Assembly (NCBI RefSeq): GCF_050948215.1
Contig: NC_135157.1
Location: 1,488,001-1,552,000 of the forward strand
Origin: Halictus rubicundus
Taxonomy: Eukaryota > Arthropoda > Insecta > Hymenoptera > Halictidae
Direction of reading: 5' to 3'
DNA: 64,000 nt
Shown: positions 7,514 to 18,289 of the stretch, piece by piece
How the letters are laid out: each line of letters begins with the position of its first letter
Numbering within the stretch: position 1 is the first letter of the stretch
The notes under the pieces: generated by a model
What the model saw: the letters and a program-made list of their open reading frames with translations, nothing else
Databases searched by the model: none
Told to the model about the DNA's origin: nothing
Translations under genes and position numbers: made by a program

Positions 7514-9059
7514 TGTAACGGTTGCGTTCCCTTCGCGAGCGTTAGTCGTGGAAGGAAGGAGTTCTGTCCTCTCCTGGATTTGCTCAGCGGCCAGGGTCGG
7601 CGGAGAGGACAGCGGGTGAAATAAACGGAGGCTGTTTTAAGTAAAGATACGTTTTATTGCCGGCGGCGACTCGCCCCGGGTAGTGCTGACGATTCCCGGC
7701 TGGCGGGCTCCGGTACGACGGCTGGCTGTAATTAGCACGAGAAAACGGCACGTTACTCTAGACTTAACTTATCTTAAACCTAATACACGCGGACAATACG
7801 GCGGAACGCGGAGCGAGCAGGATTCGCTAATACGGCGGTAACGCGGAGCGAGCAGGATTCGCTAATACGGCGGTAACGCGGAGCGAGTAGGATTCGCTAA
7901 TACGGCGGTAACGCGGAGCGAGCAGGATTCGCTAATACGGCGGTAACGCGGAGCGAGCAGGATTCGCTGTTACGGCGGGAACGCGAGCGAGCAGGATTCG
8001 CTATTACGGCGGGAACGCGAAGCGAGCAGGATTCGCTATTACGGCGGGAACGCGAAGCGAGCAGGATTCGCTAATACGGCGGTAACGCGGAGCGAGCAGG
8101 ATCCGCTGTTACGGCGGGAACGCGAGCGAGCAGGATTCGCTATTACGGCGGGAACGCGAAGCGAACAGGATTCGCTAGTACGGCGGGAACGCGAAGCGAG
8201 CAGGATTCGCTTTTACGGCGGAAACGCGAGCGAGCAGGATTCGCTGTTACGGCGGGAACGCGAAGCGAAGGATTCCTCGGATTCCGTGTCTACGGGTGGT
8301 CGGTAGGAACCACCGCGGCTCGGCGAGATTCTAGTGGGCTGGTGTTTCCTCGCTGGCGGCCGAGCGCACGGTGGCCGCGAATCCACTCCGACTCCGGACC
8401 GACGGGACGCCCCACTCGTCGTCCCCAAATCAGATCGCGGTGGGGGGTCGCTCGCACCCGGACGTTCCCAGAGAACGAGCTTCCCGTCACCAACGTCGTG
8501 GCTCGTACAGGACGAGCTCCGGACGCGGCTGCGATCCGACGAGGACTGACACGAATGTGACGAGACGCCTGGTCGCGGACCGGTGAGCGGACTTCGCAGG
8601 ATCGGCGGAAAGGAATCGGGACGGGGGGAGAGAGCTGGAGCGCGCGACGAGCAGTAGCGCCCGGAGACACTGCTCCCGTCCGTCTGTTCACTCGAGACTT
8701 CCTCGCGGTACTGGTGTCGCACGCACACGGAAGAAGCCGTAGTACGTGTCCCACCTAGCACCAACGTGTTCGCACACACACACGGAAGCCGTAGTATGCG
8801 TGTTCACACGCGGCTGCGAGTGGTCAGGAGCTCGGGATGATCCCCGCTGAGCAGCTCCAAGCCAACTCCGAACTAAACGCGGTTTGCTCCGGTATTTATG
8901 TAGAAAGCGCGGACTACGAGGAGCGCGCCGTCTCGCGAAATGTTCGCGAAGCGGCGGCGTGCTCCGATTGGTTCGCGCTCGGGACGGTTGCGGATTGGCT
9001 CGCACTAAGGTCCGTTGTGCGAGCTCGCGACGGAACGCGGATTTCGCCGTTTCGTCGCA
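7514..9059 (-). repeat. Gypsy-1 5' LTR
   Basis: This 1546-base LTR is nearly identical to 434-2083 except for fewer 35-base units (array at 7797-8272) and a few substitutions, for example near 8587 and 8992. In sense it drives the element. Confidence 0.95.
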
Positions 9060-9063
9060 GGAT

Positions 9064-9632
9064 AAATCTTGGGAATCGGAAGACATGGGATACAGTGGTC
9101 GAGAATTCATACATGCCTTGATTTGCGTCAAAACTGTGGCTAACTCTTCGAACGTCAACCGTGTTTCCCCTACGACCTTTAATAAATGCCGTTTTGCTGA
9201 TTTTACGGCGCTCTCCCATAGACCTCCGATCTTTCGTCTAAAAGCTTCTTCTGAAGCCTTCTTCGATGCCTTCCCCGGTCTTTTGCGCTGGAAGGGTCTG
9301 CCACGCGGTTGTTTGGCGTTGGCATCCTCTTCGGGAATAGAATTTTTATCTAATTGTTTTGAAGCCATCTGTAACAGATAAGATTTCCGTACTACCGCAC
9401 GAAATTCGCGCCATAGACCTCCGAAATGAGGTGCGCGAGGAGGAATAAAGTGCCAATCAATGCTCTGAGTAATAGCATAATCTAGGATACTCTGTTTAGT
9501 GGTTCCGTCGCGGAAGAAATCTATAACCTTTTGCATTTCGTTGCGTGCTCCCACGAAATTAGTCCCGTTGTCCGAATATAGTGTCAGGTCGGACAGCCGA
9601 CGTGTTGATGATGACGTCACCGGACTCATCAT
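9064..9632 (-). pseudogene. BEL/Pao integrase remnant
   Basis: The minus-strand frame encodes the integrase core of a BEL/Pao element: LYSDNGTNFVGA (catalytic D), WHFIPPRAPHFGGLW, then GGLWESAVKSAKRHL (catalytic E) and ACMNSRPLYP. The glutamate segment is separated from PHFGGLW by 65 extra codons (see 9230-9424). The frame is open up to the Gypsy-1 insertion, after which it continues at 429. Everything upstream (Gag, RT) is missing, so this is a 5'-truncated relic. Confidence 0.85.
9230..9424. repeat. 195-bp in-frame insertion in BEL integrase with 14-bp direct duplication
   Basis: CCATAGACCTCCGA occurs at 9216-9229 and again at 9411-9424. The 195 bases between and including one copy are exactly 65 codons and keep the integrase frame open. 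On the minus strand the insert encodes a Lys/Arg-rich segment (RGRPFQRKRPGKASKKASEE). No poly(A) is seen at either end. It could be a retroposed fragment with a target duplication, or a duplication-linked rearrangement. Confidence 0.6.
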
Positions 9633-9695
9633 AGGTTAAGATAATGTTAAGATAATAATAAGATATTGCATATATATATAATGTTTATTTATATC

Positions 9696-10012
9696 TGACG
9701 TTGGGGGGTTCCAGAATAATCTAACCAAATTTGTTTCTCTGTAAAATTAGAGTTTTTTATTTTCGGTTAACGCTTATTGCTATATACACTATTTACACAC
9801 GCCCTACCTGTAAAATTAGAGAAACGACAATTAAGGTCAATTATTCCTATATTGTTTATCCCTATTAATTATCTTTATGTTTTATTCTTGCACGTGCTCT
9901 CTCTCATCGATGTCGATTAATTTCATACTCGGCGAGACACCTAGCGAGATCATGGAAGCGCGCGGAGCATATTAAGCGCGCTAGATTTTAAAGAGAGTAT
10001 ATTCTCTTTACA
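9696..10012 (-). repeat. Probable 3' LTR of a relic LTR element
   Basis: On the minus strand a purine tract (GAAGAGGGGAGA, 10013-10024) precedes TGTAAAGAGAATATACTC. The stretch ends at ...CAACGTCA near 9696. The position just downstream of an integrase ORF, the polypurine tract and the TG...CA ends support an LTR of about 317 bases. No second copy is present, so the inner end is unconfirmed. Confidence 0.45.
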
Positions 10013-10046
10013 TCTCCCCTCTTCGAGATGAAAATTGCACAATTTT

Positions 10047-11262
10047 TCAATCATTCTCATCTTCTAACATTGGAGTTAGTTTTGTCACATGGAATAGACT
10101 TGTATCTTGATTTCTTGTTTCAGTTTTTATTTTATAAATTGAGTTTGAAATTTTTTCTTCTTTTGTGAATGGTCCGATTCTTATTTCTTCTAGCTTCTTC
10201 CTATTGAGTTTGTTCCCATTTTCTATGAATACCATATCTCCCACTTTGAATTCATGGTGTCTTTTATTTCTGTCAAATATACTTTTATTATACTTATGTG
10301 ATCTCAGTGTTCTTTCCACTGCCAGCTTCTTATCTCTTATCCAGTCTTCTCCGTTTTTCTTTCTTTTTAATTCTTCTGGTATGTTACTGGTGTCTGTTCC
10401 ATGTAATAGATATTCTGGTGTAAATCCTGTGATTGTATGTTCTAGTCTATTATACTTATTCACACATTCTCTCGCTATCGATGTCCATGCTCTCTTATTT
10501 TCCTCTTCGTTTATTCTACATCTTATTTTATTCACTAGCGTCTGATTCAGTCTTTCATTCAAGCCATTCGAAAATGGTGCATTTATTGCCGTAAAAATTA
10601 ATTGCACTTCTTTCTTTTTTAAATAATCTTTAAATTCTCTCGAATTTATTCCAAGGTATTGATCCATTAAGATTGTTCCGATCTTTTGTATTTCTAGCAC
10701 AGTTTGAACTAATTTTCTAAAGTCTTTGGCGTTTTGAGTTTTTGACGTTGAGATAAACGCATATCTCGTGAAATGATCGACAAGTAAATGTATATATTTT
10801 TTTGTCGATCTATTGCTTCCAAATCCTCCAATTGTATTTATCGACATGATTTCGAAAGCTTTAGTCGCTGGTCCTAGTTGTGATATTGAGCCGAATTTGT
10901 GTTGTCCTCTTGATTTATTCCTAATACATATATCACATTCTTTACATATTTTTTTTTATATTCTCCACTAAATTTTTAGCAGTATAATATGGGCTTATTT
11001 TCATTCTTGTTTGTGTTATCCCTGTGTGACACCATTCCCTGTGTATTTTCTTAATTAAATCAACACTCAACTTTTCAGATAATAGGATTTTCTCTCTTTT
11101 TTTTTTACTTTTTTATAATATATTCCATTTCTCTTTATTAATTTTTCTTTCTTATTTTGTAATGGTATATTATTCATTTGATCTAATTTTATTTCATCTA
11201 TCTCAATAAAATTTACCGTTTTCAGTAGGTCCTTTTCTTCTTCTATATTTGATTCTAGCACC
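10047..11262 (-). pseudogene. LTR-retrotransposon integrase remnant (Gypsy-like)
   Basis: An open frame at 10847-10047 covers the integrase catalytic core and C-terminal module: LLVDHFTRYAFISTS (first D), ILMDQYLGINSREF, APFSNGLNERLNQTL (glutamate region), FKVGDMVFIENGN and IRIGPFTKEEK. Upstream, in other frames, lie a CDICIRNKSRG piece and an IHREWCHTGITQTR piece, which together form the HHCC zinc finger. Frameshifts in A/T runs near 10950 and 11100 therefore break the gene. The second catalytic position reads D within ILMDQYLG, not the usual TDNG. Reverse transcriptase and Gag are absent. The composition is much more AT-rich than Gypsy-1 next door. Confidence 0.75.
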
Positions 11263-11959
11263 GGGTTTCTGCTTAAGGGGAGGGAACCGAACCTGACCAG
11301 GGCATGTCCCGAGTGCCACGACACAATAATGATCGTCACGCTATGAAAGAACGAACGGCTGTTAGAAGAAGCTAAATAGTAACATTTCTGTCCAGTAGGG
11401 GAGCTAGGAAAGTTTTCCACAGTTCAGTATCGTGCAACACACTGTATTGGTAAAACAGAGAAAGAAAGAATGTACGAACGTACGACAACGTGGTTGGCGC
11501 TGTCGTAGCTTCGTTTGATTAGCCCTGCCGCGGCACACTCACACACCGCCTGGTCGGCGTGTACCTGTGCCTACGTCGATCGCAAGGGTCTGGGACGCCT
11601 GGAAATATTTCCCAATAATGCAGAGACGGGACTTTTTCATAGTGAAAAGCGTTTTAGCCAATTAGCATCTTGGAAGGTTGGATAATACAAGGATGTGAAT
11701 TTTCAGTAATGGCACTGGATAAAAAGATCAACCTAACATGCTGAATTCCTAAAAAATCCCTAAAAATTATTGTTCACGAAATGTAACAAATAGTTGGACA
11801 AACTATATTTATCAATTGATTTTTTCTAGTTTTTATCTCCAGATAAAAATGAATATATTCTAAATATTTTCTGTAAAAATTTGATTTCAATATCTCTAAT
11901 GGTTTGAAAGCAACCTGTTGCGAATTAGTATCTTGCGTCGATGGCCCGCTCCATAACAT
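11263..11959. other. Unassigned sequence
   Basis: No recognisable gene or repeat family is seen. GC content is mixed, and short open frames here show no protein family. Confidence 0.5.
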
Positions 11960-12560
11960 TGACACTGGAGGGTGTCATAAAATAGGCCTCCCACGACACT
12001 GTCTCGCCGAAGACGAAAGAACTTTCCTGTAACCTCGGGGCAAAACACAGTTATTCTCTAAAGTCTGAAACACCGCCGCTTCGCACGAATGTACGATTGC
12101 CTAGTAAATATGATCGAAATTATATCATGTTTTGTGTCAATTTTATCAGCAAAATGACACGAATGTGTTGAGAGAAGATTCATGAATATATAACGAAAAA
12201 CAAAAAAATTGTGACATTGCATTAGTATTGTCTCACCGATATATCTGACCCCGGATAATGTTACACTCTTCGGCGGTCTAGCTTCTGGCCCCTTCGAAAG
12301 GTAGACACTTGGGGGGCGTCATAAATTAGCCCTTCTCCGATAGTGTCCTGCCGAAGACGAAAGAGCTGGCATGCAGCCTCGGTGCAAAACACAGTCATTC
12401 TCTGAAATCTGAAACATCGTCTCTTCGAACAAATGTACGAATGCATAGTGAATATGATGCACATTATACCATGTTTAGTGTCATTTTTATCAGAAACATT
12501 CCACGAATGTGTTGAGAGAGGTTTCATACAAAAATAATGGAAAACAAAAAAAAATCGCTC
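11960..12560. repeat. Two diverged direct repeats, about 345 bp apart
   Basis: The segments near 11960-12215 and 12305-12560 align along their length. Shared blocks are GTGTCATAAA or CGTCATAAA, then GCCGAAGACGAAAG, GCAAAACACAGT and ACGAATGTGTTGAGAGA. The offset is about 345 bases. An inverted partial third copy follows at 12650-12850. The cluster resembles a degraded satellite or non-autonomous transposon. I recognise no family. Confidence 0.75.
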
Positions 12561-12649
12561 GTTCATTCTCAATCAACGCAACAAACATCCTAATTCTACA
12601 GGCATTCTGTGCCCCTTAGCTCTTTTATGCGGTGTTATATTGGGAGGGC

Positions 12650-12850
12650 TAGTTTATGACACCCTCAAGTGTCTACCTGTCGAAAGGCCCAGAAGCTAGA
12701 CCGCCGAAGGGTGTAACATTGAGCAAGGTCAGGTATATCGGTGAGACAATCCTGATGCAATGTTTTCATGAAACTTCTTTCAACACATTGGAGGCATTCT
12801 CCCGCTATAAATCACACCAAACATGGCATTGTTTGAATTATATTTACTTT
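12650..12850. repeat. Inverted copy of the 12.1-12.3 kb repeat
   Basis: The reverse complement of 12652-12762 matches 12219-12325 at roughly nine in ten positions, including TTCGGCGGTCTAGCTTCTGG and GTAGACACTTG. The match continues more weakly through 12850 into the block at 12105-12215. Confidence 0.8.
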
Positions 12851-13226
12851 ACAATATCACTAAAGTATCCTCACGAAGTTACAGCACTCCTCAACAAATT
12901 GCCATAATTTACCTTCTTGTCATACCTTCTAGGCGTATGTAACTTCGTCAGGATATTTTAATGTTATTATCGATACGTATGCAACTTCATCCGGAACAAA
13001 TTCGTCGGAATTCTAGAAATATTTAATTTAATTTAATACAAAATTTAATACAAATAAAGATTATGCACATGTTGCTAAATATGCCTACTGTAATTATAAA
13101 AAAAATCAAGTATATTAAAAGTTACGTTATAAGTTATGAATGGAGTACCGTTATTACCATTATGTATTTTATAAAAACGCAGAAACTCTAGGACCCCGCA
13201 TACCGTCAGGCCGGCCCGACAATATA
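12851..13226. other. Unassigned AT-rich sequence
   Basis: No gene is recognised. It ends in the TA target base pair (13225-13226) next to the mariner-like element. Confidence 0.5.
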
Positions 13227-13535
13227 TAGGGTGAGTCACCAAACGTTAGCACCTCAAATATCTTTGTTGTTTCTAAAGATACGTAAAATATGGTAAGGAC
13301 AAAGTTGAATGGTACAATGTGGCTGACACGATGCAAAAAAATTTTGTTTTTATGTCATTTTTTTGGAGATATCAAGGTCACCTTGACTTTTTTAAATGGA
13401 ACCACCCTTTTTAAACACCTACAATGATAGTCCCTTTCATTAGGAATTCAGGGACTATAATTAGTCCAAGGTCATTCAAGGTCAAGGACAGAAAAAACGT
13501 ATAAAACTTAAATATGGAAGCAGAATACCTGTATT
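13227..13535. repeat. Left terminal inverted repeat of mariner-like element
   Basis: It pairs with 14714-15022 over roughly 310 bases, including the blocks CAAGGTCACCTTGACTTTTT and GGAAGCAGAATAC. This is far longer than the roughly 30-base ends of typical mariners. Confidence 0.85.
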
Positions 13536-14572
13536 TTATAAATGTTCGAAATGAACGCCGTCTGCGTCGATACATTGTTGTAAACGAGCTCTGAAGGAAT
13601 GTTGAACTCTGATAAGTGTATCCGACGTGATATTCGTACATGCTGTGATGATACGCTGACGCATATCTTCAACTGTTGTTGGAACATCCGTGTACACGGT
13701 CTCTTTTAGCAGACCCCATAAAAAGAAATCCAGTGGATTTAAATCAGGCGAACGTGCTGGCCATGAAACTGTTCCGCCTCGTCCAATCCATCGGTTTGGA
13801 TATCGAGAATCCAACGTTTCTCTTGCTACTCGTGCATAATGAGCAGGACACCGTCATGGTGGTACCACATATCGTAGCGATTTTGTAAAGGGACATCTTC
13901 TAACAAAATTGGCAGATCGTCTTGCAAAAATTGAGCGTATTTCTGTCCCGTCATCATTCCGTTAACGAAATATGGTCCAATTACTTTGTCGTTCAAAATA
14001 CCACACCACACGTTTACGCTCCATTGTCTTTGATGATCAATTTCTCGCAGCCAGTGCGGATTATCCACAGACCAATAATGGGCGTTCCGTAGATTAATTG
14101 AGCCATGATTAGTAAATGTTGCTTCGTCCGTAAACAAGACATTAGAAAAAAATGAATGATTTTGAAGCAATCCCCATTGACAAAAGTTAATTCTATTTTG
14201 AAAATCATTCCCGTGCAATTCTTGATGGGGCGATATGTGGAACGGATGAAATTCATGTCGAGCCAGAATTCGTATTACGCTACTTTGACTTATGCCTGCT
14301 TCCCGGGCAATTTTTCTCGTACTCACGTGAGGATTGACAGCTATAGCTGCTAAAATATTAATTTCATTGTCTTCATTAGTCGTGGGATTCTTTCGTTTGT
14401 ACTGTCTTGCATGTACACTTCCAGTACTTCGAAACAACCTGTACGTATTAGTGAAAGTATGTCTAGAAGGAGTGTTTCGCTCGGGCTACCTTTCTTCATA
14501 AAGTAGTCGGGCCTGCACTGCATTTTTTCTACATTCACAGTAAATCGTGATCATATCACACTTTTCAGTCAT
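13536..14572 (-). pseudogene. Mariner-like transposase, broken
   Basis: An ATG at 14572-14570 opens a frame of about 345 codons, a normal length for this superfamily. It has an N-terminal helix-turn-helix region (VSTRKIAREAGISQSSVIRI), then the catalytic motifs LFTDEATF, MWYHHDG and WPARSPDLNPLDFF. About 36 residues separate the second and third catalytic aspartates. Two lesions break it. One is an in-frame TAG between LLYEER and PERNTPSRH, near 14490. The other is a one-base frame change just after the HHDG motif near 13845, after which the frame resumes through ARSPDLNPLD to the end at 13536. It cannot make active transposase as read. Confidence 0.85.
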
Positions 14573-15022
14573 CGAATATAACATAGCGGAATCGCGTTAG
14601 GAAACATACTGATAGTAAATAAGAATGCTGAATAACATTGAAGGACCTTAGTATGTTTACTTTAACTACGACCATAGTATGTTTACTATTTCCTACAAGT
14701 CTCAACCGTGATAAACGTATTCTGCTTCCATATTTTAGTTTTATACGTTTTTTCTGTCCTTGACCTTGAATGACCTTGGACTAATTATAGTCACTGAATT
14801 CCTAATGAAAGGGACTATCATTTTAGGTGTTTAAAAAAGGGTGGTTCCATTTAAAAAAGTCAAGGTGACCTTGATATCTGCAAAAAAATGACATAAAAAC
14901 AAAATTTTTTTTGCATCGCGTGTCAGCCCCATTGTACCATTCAACTTTGTCCTTACCATATTTTACGTATCTTTAGAAACAACAAAGATATTTGAGGTGC
15001 TAACGTTTGGTGACTCACCCTG

Positions 15023-16090
15023 TATAGCAAGTATTGGTTTCGACGTTAGCAAATGTTTAATCGTTTCGAACGCGCTGTTGTGCTCCGTATCCCAATGAAA
15101 TCGTACATCTTTTCTCAACAAGTCTGTTAATGGTTTTATGACGAGCGCAAAATTCTTGACAAACCGTCGAAAGTAACTAGCTAACCCGACGAAACTTCTC
15201 ACATCGCGGACTGTCTGCGGTATCGGAAACGATTTTACGCTCTGCACCTTTCGTTCGCTCGGCTGTATACCTAACGCTGATACTTCGAAACCTAAATATT
15301 CGATTCGAGGCTTAAAAAATGGCATTTTCGTATATTTATCGTTGGTCCAACGTCTCTAAAGACTTGAAACACTTTGATTAGACGATTAAATAAACTCCTC
15401 TTCTATCGTCATACACGGAACTATTACATCGTCCACGCATGCCAGTGCTATATCGTAGCGCAATAAGCCTAGTACCGTATTAATTAACCGTTGGAAGACC
15501 GCGGGGGCATTACAGAGGCCAAATGGCATTCTTTTAAACTGATATTGTCCGTACGGTGTCCCGAATGCCGTTTTTTCTCGCAAATTCGATTCTACCATCA
15601 CTTGATAATATCCACTGAAGAGATCGATGCTAGTATAATAATTCTGTTCCCGTAGTCTGTCTAATTGGTCGTCCGCTCGCGGTAATCGATATTTATCTTT
15701 GACCGTTATTTTGTTCACGGCGTGGTAGTCCACACACATTCGCATCTCGCCGTTTTTCTTTCGCACCAATATTACTGGACTCGCATAGGGCGAGGCGCTA
15801 TCTTCTACGACATCCGCGTCTTTTAGGTCGTGGATCATGTCTTTCAATTGTTGTCGCTCGTGATACGATAACCGATAAGGTCGATCTACTACAGGCTTAT
15901 CCGATGTAAATTCTATACGCATCGTTGCCCTATCCGTCCTGCCTATCTGTCGCAAATTATTAGCTATAATATCGCGATTGTCGTTTAGGACCGCAACAAG
16001 TTCGCTAGCTTCGTCGCCGACTAGATCGGTGTCTATTTGTTCCAATGTCACCAGCTCGCTGTTGACTTCTCGCTCGTATGTTCGCTCTTC
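15023..16090 (-). pseudogene. Gypsy reverse transcriptase pseudogene
   Basis: The minus-strand frame at 16051-15386 contains the RT core: MRMCVDYHAVNKITVKDKYR, TSIDLFSGYYQV, FKRMPFGLCNAPAVF. The active site has become CVDDVIVP, with C in place of the usual Y. The frame then breaks. It resumes shifted at 15325 with the RT-RNase H connection (SFVGLASYFRRFVKNF, PLTDLLRKDVRFHWD) and stops at the mariner-like end. It lacks protease, RNase H and integrase. This is an old truncated copy unrelated to the three complete Gypsy elements. Confidence 0.88.
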
Positions 16091-16099
16091 GTAGACTGA

Positions 16100-16709
16100 T
16101 CACGCCGAATGTTCAGTTCAGTTGTTCGGGAGGGAATTATTGTTGGATGTGATCACCAGGTTTAACAGTAACAGAACAAACATTTTATTTAACATGAAAA
16201 GGATAACGCAAAACTTTGTGGACTGTATGATATTTAGCGCGATTGACTATTACAAGAGGAGATACTCTTTTAGGTGACGTGGGGTAAATGAAATGTTATG
16301 TAGTACGATGGTTTCACGGGTAACAAAAAATATAGTTTATTAACGAGAACGATTAACAATTAACAAATAATAACAACTATAAAACAAAACGAGAAAACTC
16401 GAGTCCATGAGAAAAACGCGAAGACAAAATATACGGTAACTCAACTTCGCGTATAAAAACCGTCGCGGGTGACTCAGACTAAACTCTCTGTAGCTATCGT
16501 TCTCCGCGAGAGTCCAAAGCTTTCTGCCCTTCTCGTTTCTGAGGCGCGTTAAATAATGTCCCCGAAAAACCGTTAAAATAAGGAGAGGTTCTCCACCCCC
16601 ACAAGGGCATGGAGAAAGTTTCCTCCCCCACACATTGCATCCGGGGACTTCACTCTTAAGGGGGCCGGCAGGGTTTGAAATCCATATGCTTATGCATGGG
16701 TCAAAACCT
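16100..16709. other. Unassigned sequence
   Basis: No gene or repeat is recognised. It ends at the start of a Gypsy-1-related LTR. Confidence 0.45.
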
Positions 16710-18160
16710 TGTAACGGTTGCGTCTCGCTTGCGTGAGGCGCGAGCGAGGCGCGCGGTCCCTCCCCTGGATTCGCTCAGCGACCAGGGTCCGGCGGGGAGG
16801 GAGAAGGAAATGGTTTAATGAAGCACGATTTGTCTGGTGGTAAATAAACTGATTTATTGCTAATTAGTATGTGTAATATGAGTGAAACCAAAGAATTAAA
16901 TGCTGATAAGTGCGATATACTGAAGAAAATAATAATACTGAATAAACAGTACGAAAGATAATTTGTACAGAACGGAGCGGTCCGTGGGCTATCCACCCGG
17001 ATTTCCCGACGGTCCGGCGACGGGCTGGTGAAGGCCGGTCGTCTCTCCCCGGGCCTATTGACAGTTAAATTACGAGCGGTCAGTGGACCGTAACGGTGGA
17101 TTCTGACGCGGGTGGCTTATCACTAACTAAACGGTCTATTCTACGCGAAACTATAATCTACGGTAACCGCGGGACGCCGGCACGGTTTCTCGAGTTTCGA
17201 CGGTGTACGCGGGGAATACGCGACGCGGGCGAGACGTGCTCGCTAGAACGGTGCCTGCCGTCGGAGGTCCTCGGCGCGGTTCGGGTACGGTCGCGACGCG
17301 TGTAGAGGACGCGGTGTGCGGGGAGCGCGGGCGAGCCGGACTCGCTAACGTGGTTCTGATTCGGGCGCTCTCGGCGCGGTCCCGAACTCTCCCGGTCCTC
17401 GAGGTGGTGTAACCGCCGCGGCCCAGCGAACGATAGTGAATCGGTTGTTTCCTGGGGCTGGGCACGCGGGGCGCGGAGAGGAGAGGGTAAGGAATCCGCG
17501 GAACCCCCCACCCGTCGTCCCCGCCCGACCGCGGCTCGAGCACGTAGGCACAGACGTAAACCTAATGCCTACGGCCCGAAACCGGCGAGGGCGCTCGTCT
17601 CCGGTAGTATACCGAGAGGCGAGCTCCACACGCTGCTGCGGCCGATCGACGACTAACGTGCGGAGCGCGACGCTGGATCCCTGAGGGGAGAGCGGGACGC
17701 GGGAACAGGTCCAGGTGGTGGGGATGACGGTCCGGAGTGTCGTATCCTCGGTGCTCTGAAAAGAGCAGGCCGGTGATCGACTGCCTCCCAGGATCCTGGT
17801 CGCGGTCTCGGTTTCGCGTAGGGGACGTAAACCCACTTACGCTCTGCCGATTCCAGCGCCTCGTCGTATTCGCCCGATAGTATACCGCGGCTAGCACGAG
17901 TTGGCGCGGCTGCGAGAGGATCTGGGCCCGGGTGTTCACCCGAGAGCTGCTCCAGACCAACTCCGGCTTCGGCTGGTTCCGTCGCGATCTTTATAGCCCG
18001 AACGCGGACCTCGTGTGCTCGTTCGCGAATCTTCGGCACACGGTGATTGGTCCGCGCTCGGGCTGGATTCCGCGGATTGGCGCGCGGCTAGCCCGCACCG
18101 GTGATTGGTGCGGGTTAAGGTACAGAACGACTCGCAACGAGACACATACGTCTCGTTGCA
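16710..18160 (-). repeat. LTR related to Gypsy-1 (diverged family), probably solo
   Basis: The left end TGTAACGGTTGCGTCTCGC and the downstream block TGGATTCGCTCAGCGACCAGG parallel the Gypsy-1 LTR. The right part parallels it too (GAGCTGCTCCAGACCAACTCCG, then a TTTATAG element and GATTGG blocks). The middle is different and lacks the 35-base array. The right end is placed at CGTCTCGTTGCA, part of a short inverted repeat (GCAACGAGAC...GTCTCGTTGC, 18134-18159). No matching target duplication is seen (ACCT left, ATTT right), so the end may be off or the copy rearranged. Confidence 0.6.
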
Positions 18161-18289
18161 ATTTTTTTACATGGAATAAGGGATTGATTATTTTCGTGAC
18201 AGAAAATGTATACATGAAGTATTATTAGGAATAATCTGTAATAATTATAGGTGGATTGGTATGCAGTGGAATCATGTATGGCGTTTTCA

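Larger units (their letters stand above)
434..9059 (-). mobile_element. Gypsy-1, full-length Ty3/Gypsy LTR retrotransposon
   Basis: The element is 8.6 kb and lies on the minus strand. It is bounded by LTRs at 434-2083 and 7514-9059 and flanked by the 4-base duplication GGAT (430-433 and 9060-9063). The sense order is 5' LTR, primer site, gag, pol, third ORF, polypurine tract, 3' LTR. The LTRs read TGCGAC...TTACA in sense. Gag and pol are uninterrupted. The LTRs differ mainly in the copy number of an internal 35-base repeat and by a few substitutions, so the insertion is fairly recent. It sits in the integrase region of an older BEL copy. A solo LTR of the same family is at 25951-27395. Confidence 0.95.
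13227..15022 (-). mobile_element. Mariner/IS630-like DNA transposon with long terminal inverted repeats
   Basis: This 1796-base element is flanked by TA dinucleotides (13225-13226 and 15023-15024), the target of the Tc1/mariner superfamily. The ends are inverted repeats of about 310 bases (13227-13535 and 14714-15022) beginning YAGGGTGAGTCACCAAACG, with only scattered mismatches. One transposase pseudogene fills the interior on the minus strand. It adjoins a Gypsy RT pseudogene on the right, whose frame is not resumed on the left, so it did not simply split that gene. Confidence 0.9.

Noticed and set aside
10165..10545. Plus-strand 126-codon hydrophobic frame
   Set aside because: It is the reverse complement of the integrase remnant. 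Its Ser/Leu/Phe-rich look comes from that.
16706..18164. Target duplication for the Gypsy-1-related LTR
   Set aside because: The flanks ACCT and ATTT do not match, and no alternative end gave a match.
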